Assembly (NCBI RefSeq): GCF_900110645.1
Contig: NZ_FOFB01000006.1
Span: 1-64,000 of the forward strand
Source: Neolewinella agarilytica
Lineage (GTDB): Bacteria > Bacteroidota > Bacteroidia > Chitinophagales > Saprospiraceae
Length of the DNA: 64,000 bases
Direction: 5' to 3'
The translations under genes and the position numbers were made by a program. Below the pieces are notes generated by a model, which saw nothing but the letters and a program-made list of their open reading frames with translations, was not told where the DNA came from and did no database searches. Positions within the stretch are counted from its first letter, which is position 1. Each line of letters opens with the position of its first letter. Positions 60,991 through 64,000 of the stretch are shown here, in pieces.

Positions 60991-61128
60991 AGGACCCTCA
61001 AAGGAACCCGGAACTCCGCTAGGCTTTGTGCCGGGCACCTTTGAGGACCTAACCTGAGCACTGGTCAAGGACCTCGAAGGTGTTGGCCGCGTAGCCGGAG
61101 GCGAAGTAGTCAACCCCTTTGAGGGTCC
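60991..61128. repeat. Nested four-arm palindrome of 'GGACCTCAAAGG' words
   Basis: Outer arms GGACCCTCAAAGG (60992-61004) and CCTTTGAGGGTCC (61116-61128) are a perfect 13-base inverted repeat. Inner arms are CCTTTGAGGACCT (61038-61050) and AAGGACCTCGAAGG (61067-61080). The alternating four-arm plan is the same as that of the element inside hemW, with a different word. It lies between the MATE and sigma genes. Confidence 0.8.
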
Positions 61129-61144
61129 GGCGGGCATTGCTCCA

Positions 61145-62518
61145 TTAACCTCCCCCTGCACCCGCGTCCGCGCCCAGCTCCCGCATCGCTTTGCGCACAA
61201 TGATGACGAGCAGGATGGTGACCACAATGTCAATCGCCGTAGCGCCGTAGTATACTCCGGACAGGCCCAGGAAGCGCGGTAAGATCATCATCACCGGCAC
61301 AAAAAAGAAGAGTTGCCGCGCCATGCCGATGTAGGTAGCGAATTTCGGACGGTCAATCGCTGGCAACCAGGTCAGGGCGTTAAATACCAGTGGAAAGATG
61401 GGCAGCATGAACATGTACAGGCGGAAAAACGTGATCTCCTGAGCGGAGAAATCAGCGTCCGGCAAAACCAGATGCAGGCTCTGTTCCGGAAAGAGATTCA
61501 TGATGATCCAAAAGGGGAAAACGATGTAGAAGCCGGTGCGCACGAAAAGCCAGTAGGCATCCTTCGTTCGTCCATATTGCCGGGCGCCGTAGTTGACACC
61601 GGCGATGGGTTGCAGCGCGCGCATCAAACCAAAAAGCGGCGTCATGAGCAGCAGCATGATGCGGTTAGCGGCGGCGAAGAAAGCCAGGTCACTGTCCAGA
61701 TCATTGCTGACGCCGACGATGGCATTGAATACTACGATGGCCTGCACCAGACCCATTACGGAGAGGATAAAACCGGGAAACCCCAGTTCCAGAATTCGCC
61801 GGAATACGCGCTTGTCGTATCGCAGCGAATTGATGTTGGCGGCGAAGGTTGCTTTGCCGCGATGGTAATACCGAAACTCCGCGATGCAATACACCAGCAT
61901 GCCGGCATTGGAGGCCCAGGCCGCCCCGGTGATACCAAAACCGAGGTATCCGATCAGGATGGGCGTAAGGATCAGGTTCAGCACCAGCCCGTAGGCCATC
62001 ATGCGGGCGGCAGTACCCATTTTGCCTTCGCCCCGGATAATGAAGTTGAGCGAAAGGCCATAGACCCAAAGCGGAGCGGCTAGCAAAACGACCCGAAGGT
62101 AATCTACGCCGTAGGTCAGAATCTCCCCGCTGCCGCCCATTAAGCCAATCAGTTCCGGCGCGAAAATATAGGCGGGGATGGCGTAGAGAAGACTGCAAGC
62201 GAGGGCAATCAGATTAGCATTAGCCATGATTTTTCCCTGGGTATCTTCATCGTCTTCACCGATGGCAATGCTAAGCAGGTTAGCCGCTCCGGTGCCCGAC
62301 AGTGAGCTGAAGCCCATCGTTAAACCCGCCAGGGGATAAGCCAGTGAAATACCCGCCAGGGCCGTTTCATTCATGAGTTGGCCCACGAAGACGGTATCCA
62401 TAAAGGCATTGAGCCCGTACAGGATCATGGCCGCAATGGCAGGGAGGGCGAGTTGCCACATCACCTTCGGTAATTCGCCGGTAAGGATTAAGTCTTTACG
62501 GGCGTTGGGCAGGGCCAT
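61145..62518 (-). CDS. MATE family efflux transporter
   Basis: A 457-residue membrane protein with about 12 helices in two related halves, the MATE pattern. N-terminal motif is LALPAIAAMILYGLNAFMDTVFVGQL (given in part), and the second half begins ILELGFPGFILSVMGLVQAIVV with the partner LQPIAGVNYGARQYGRTKDAYW. MATE proteins export drugs or metabolites using Na+ or H+. Substrate unknown. The last residues (ELGADAGAGGG) come from a dispersed-element copy at 61158-61174, a likely late addition to the C-terminus. Confidence 0.93.
   Translation of the reverse strand: MALPNARKDLILTGELPKVMWQLALPAIAAMILYGLNAFMDTVFVGQLMNETALAGISLAYPLAGLTMGFSSLSGTGAANLLSIAIGEDDEDTQGKIMANANLIALACSLLYAIPAYIFAPELIGLMGGSGEILTYGVDYLRVVLLAAPLWVYGLSLNFIIRGEGKMGTAARMMAYGLVLNLILTPILIGYLGFGITGAAWASNAGMLVYCIAEFRYYHRGKATFAANINSLRYDKRVFRRILELGFPGFILSVMGLVQAIVVFNAIVGVSNDLDSDLAFFAAANRIMLLLMTPLFGLMRALQPIAGVNYGARQYGRTKDAYWLFVRTGFYIVFPFWIIMNLFPEQSLHLVLPDADFSAQEITFFRLYMFMLPIFPLVFNALTWLPAIDRPKFATYIGMARQLFFFVPVMMILPRFLGLSGVYYGATAIDIVVTILLVIIVRKAMRELGADAGAGGG
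61158..61174 (+). repeat. Dispersed GCACCTGCG element, copy 22
   Basis: GCACCCGCGTCCGCGCC, forming the MATE C-terminal residues GADAGAG. Confidence 0.7.
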
Positions 62519-62558
62519 GAGGAGAATGGATTTGAGCCGCGAAGATAGGTCGCTGTTT

Positions 62559-62966
62559 TTAGTCCCGCGCCCAGTAGTCCACTACGGTAACTTTATCCAG
62601 CGCAGGGAGCAGCACTTCCAGAAACTTATCCTGTGCCGGGTCGTCCAGGTAGGCGTCACGATCCGCTTCTGAAAGGAAAGTGAGCAGGAAGCTGTGGGTG
62701 AAGCCATGGTCGAGGCCTTCGTGGCTTACGTTCGCCCCCCATTCATAGCCGTGCACCAGGGGGATGGCCGCCGCCAATTCCCGGGAGGCCGTTTCTACGG
62801 AGTCAGCGCCACTCTCGGTTTTAAAGGAAAACAAGACGACGTGCCGAAGCAGGGAGTCAGGAGCGCTCATTGCCTCCGGTGTGGCTGCTGCTTTTTCCTG
62901 GGCGCGGTCGCAGGTGCAGAGTAAGGGTAAAAGGAGCAAAGGAATAAGGACGACCGGCATTTTCAT
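62559..62966 (-). CDS. Dabb (stress-responsive A/B barrel) domain lipoprotein
   Basis: A 135-residue lipoprotein: signal peptide with lipobox around LLCTC, then a Dabb domain with RHVVLFSFKTESG, IPLVHGYEWGANVSHEG, and HSFLLTFLSEADRDAYLDDPAQ. Dabb proteins form small dimeric barrels; some are stress proteins or biosynthetic cyclases, and here the function is unknown. The dispersed-element copy at 62901-62917 encodes the lipobox-proximal CTCDRAQ. ATG 62966 follows a TATCTTAG-like box at ~62972. The MATE gene is 40 bases downstream on the same strand. Confidence 0.88.
   Translation of the reverse strand: MKMPVVLIPLLLLPLLCTCDRAQEKAAATPEAMSAPDSLLRHVVLFSFKTESGADSVETASRELAAAIPLVHGYEWGANVSHEGLDHGFTHSFLLTFLSEADRDAYLDDPAQDKFLEVLLPALDKVTVVDYWARD
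62901..62917 (-). repeat. Dispersed GCACCTGCG element, copy 23
   Basis: GGCGCGGTCGCAGGTGC, encoding the lipobox region of the Dabb lipoprotein. Confidence 0.65.
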
Positions 62967-63077
62967 GAAGCTAAGATAATGAGCGTGCAACCCTTCTGTC
63001 GGGGGGCTCGTCTTTTTTGTAGTTGTTTTATTAGTTCTTTTAAGACATTATCTTCCATTAAAGAAAAATCCATCACT

Positions 63078-63899
63078 ATGCGCTCTTTATTCCTTCTCCT
63101 CCTGTTGGTTTCCTTCGTGTCTTTAACCGCCCAAAGCCGCATCTCCGGATCGGAAATCATCGCTATGCTCGATGCAGGGAAAGACGTCCGGTTGGAAAAT
63201 GCTACCGTTACCGGCGACCTGGACTTTACGAAGCTCGCAGACCGCGAAGAAGAACAAAAAGAAGGCTGGAATAGTCGTGTCAACTACCGCTGCCACGTTC
63301 GCAATACGCTCTCTTTCGTCAATTGCACCTTCGAGGGTAAGGTGTTGGGCTATCTCAGCGAAGGCGATGGCTGGAACGGAAAAAACAATAAACCGCTCTA
63401 CAACGTCGATTTTCACGATGCCGTTACCTTTCGTGACTGTAAGTTCACCGAAGACGCTCACTTCAAGTACTCCAGGTTTTATGACGAAGTAACCTTCGCT
63501 GATTCCCGCTTCAGTGAAGACGCCCTGTTTAAGTATACCGAGTTTGAAACACCGGTTGACTTTTCGAACACCAACTTCCGTGGCTCGGCAAACTTTAAGT
63601 ACACCGACTTTGAAGAGGAAGTAACGTTTGCCAGCGCTGACTTTTCCGCTAACGCCGATTTTAAATACACCAAGTTCCCCGAAGGTGTAGATTTCAGTAA
63701 GGTTGTGTTCGGCGACGATGCCGACTTCAAGTACACTGACTTTAAGCGTGGTGTCACCTTTGCCGGCACTACCTTCGAAGACAGCGCCGACTTTAAGTAT
63801 GCCAAATTTTCGGGTGATTCCGACTTCACCGGAACGGACTTCGGCCGGCACGCTGACTTTAAGTATACGAGAATCAACGGACAGAAGTGGAAGATGTAA
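63078..63899 (+). CDS. Secreted pentapeptide-repeat protein with FKYT decapeptides
   Basis: A 273-residue protein with a signal peptide (LLLLLVSFVSLTAQ), a short N-terminal domain and about 16 pentapeptide units forming a right-handed beta-helix. Units pair into a ~20-residue module of the form ADFKYTxF followed by xxxVxFxxxxF, repeated from residue ~140 to the end (HFKYSRF, LFKYTEF, NFKYTDF, DFKYTKF, DFKYTDF, DFKYAKF, DFKYTRI). Pentapeptide helices mimic DNA or serve as protein scaffolds. The signal peptide puts this one in the envelope, so a gyrase role is unlikely. ATG 63078 is chosen to give the signal peptide. Confidence 0.88.
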   Translation: MRSLFLLLLLVSFVSLTAQSRISGSEIIAMLDAGKDVRLENATVTGDLDFTKLADREEEQKEGWNSRVNYRCHVRNTLSFVNCTFEGKVLGYLSEGDGWNGKNNKPLYNVDFHDAVTFRDCKFTEDAHFKYSRFYDEVTFADSRFSEDALFKYTEFETPVDFSNTNFRGSANFKYTDFEEEVTFASADFSANADFKYTKFPEGVDFSKVVFGDDADFKYTDFKRGVTFAGTTFEDSADFKYAKFSGDSDFTGTDFGRHADFKYTRINGQKWKM

Positions 63900-63938
63900 G
63901 AACAAATCCGGACGTTTAGAGGATCGGTTTATCCCACC

Positions 63939-63971
63939 AAAGGACCTCAAAGCGTCCCGCAGTATTGCGGG
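63939..63971. repeat. Partial palindrome at the right edge
   Basis: AAAGGACCTCAAAG (63939-63952) repeats the word of the 60991-61128 palindrome. It is followed by the hairpin GTCCCGCA/TGCGGGAC. More arms may lie beyond the window. Confidence 0.55.
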
Positions 63972-64000
63972 ACCTGCAAGCCTTCTGGCGGCGAGCTAGC

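Overview
The window looks like chromosomal DNA of a Bacteroidota bacterium, most likely a marine Saprospiria/Lewinella-type organism. This is inferred from family content and regulatory signals. Several genes have the Bacteroidota -7 promoter box TAnnTTTG and no clear Shine-Dalgarno. Secreted proteins carry type IX secretion C-terminal tails, lipoproteins have short signal peptides, and there are head-GIN/DUF4097-like proteins, TonB-C proteins and ECF sigma/anti-sigma pairs. The background is moderately GC-rich. AT-richer islands lie near 30.2-31.7 kb, 34.7-35.2 kb, 39.0-39.8 kb and 51.9-55.3 kb. I saw no rRNA, tRNA, CRISPR array, prophage or classical insertion sequence.

Layout. 1-4.3 kb: the C-terminal part of a giant collagen-like protein. 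4.5-17.9 kb: two small membrane proteins, a TonB-like protein, then a long minus-strand housekeeping run (LptF/G permease, SPFH protein, lgt, thioredoxin-fold protein, yidD, ugd, lptB, HtrA protease, hemW, glyA). 18-30 kb: a secreted purple-acid-phosphatase-like enzyme, the iscS-iscU-iscA operon, two unrelated sulfotransferases side by side, sucD, a DivIC/FtsB protein, eno and carA. 30-42 kb: an ATPase-nuclease preceded by a perfect palindrome, an EnvC-like factor, CsbD, a sigma-like/TPR membrane fusion, a four-helix-bundle gene inside an inverted-repeat cassette, hisS, a GT2 glycosyltransferase, mtaB, an FkbM methyltransferase, a serine hydrolase and MarC. 42-50 kb: a co-directional operon that starts with a CnrH/CnrY/CnrX-like metal-sensing regulatory trio and continues with SCO, MbnP, MbnH and three different YHYH-domain proteins. 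This is the best candidate for an undescribed system. 50-64 kb: a sulfatase, a metallopeptidase, a histidine kinase/response regulator pair, GIN-domain proteins behind an ECF sigma and HEAT-repeat anti-sigma, a MATE exporter, a Dabb lipoprotein and a pentapeptide-repeat protein.

The 42-50 kb operon is read here as an envelope copper system. The sensor trio would switch on export of a thioredoxin-like copper chaperone (SCO), a copper-binding protein (MbnP), the di-heme enzyme that in known pairs oxidises an MbnP tryptophan (MbnH), and His-rich YHYH proteins that may bind metal.

Two layers of non-coding structure overlie the genes. First, a 17-19 bp sequence (consensus GCACCTGCGTCCGCGCC) occurs about 23 times in both orientations, in intergenic DNA and inside ten reading frames. 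Second, many gaps hold inverted repeats built by iterating a short word, with a different word at each site. One such palindrome sits in frame inside hemW, two sit between isc genes, and a pair flanks the four-helix-bundle gene.
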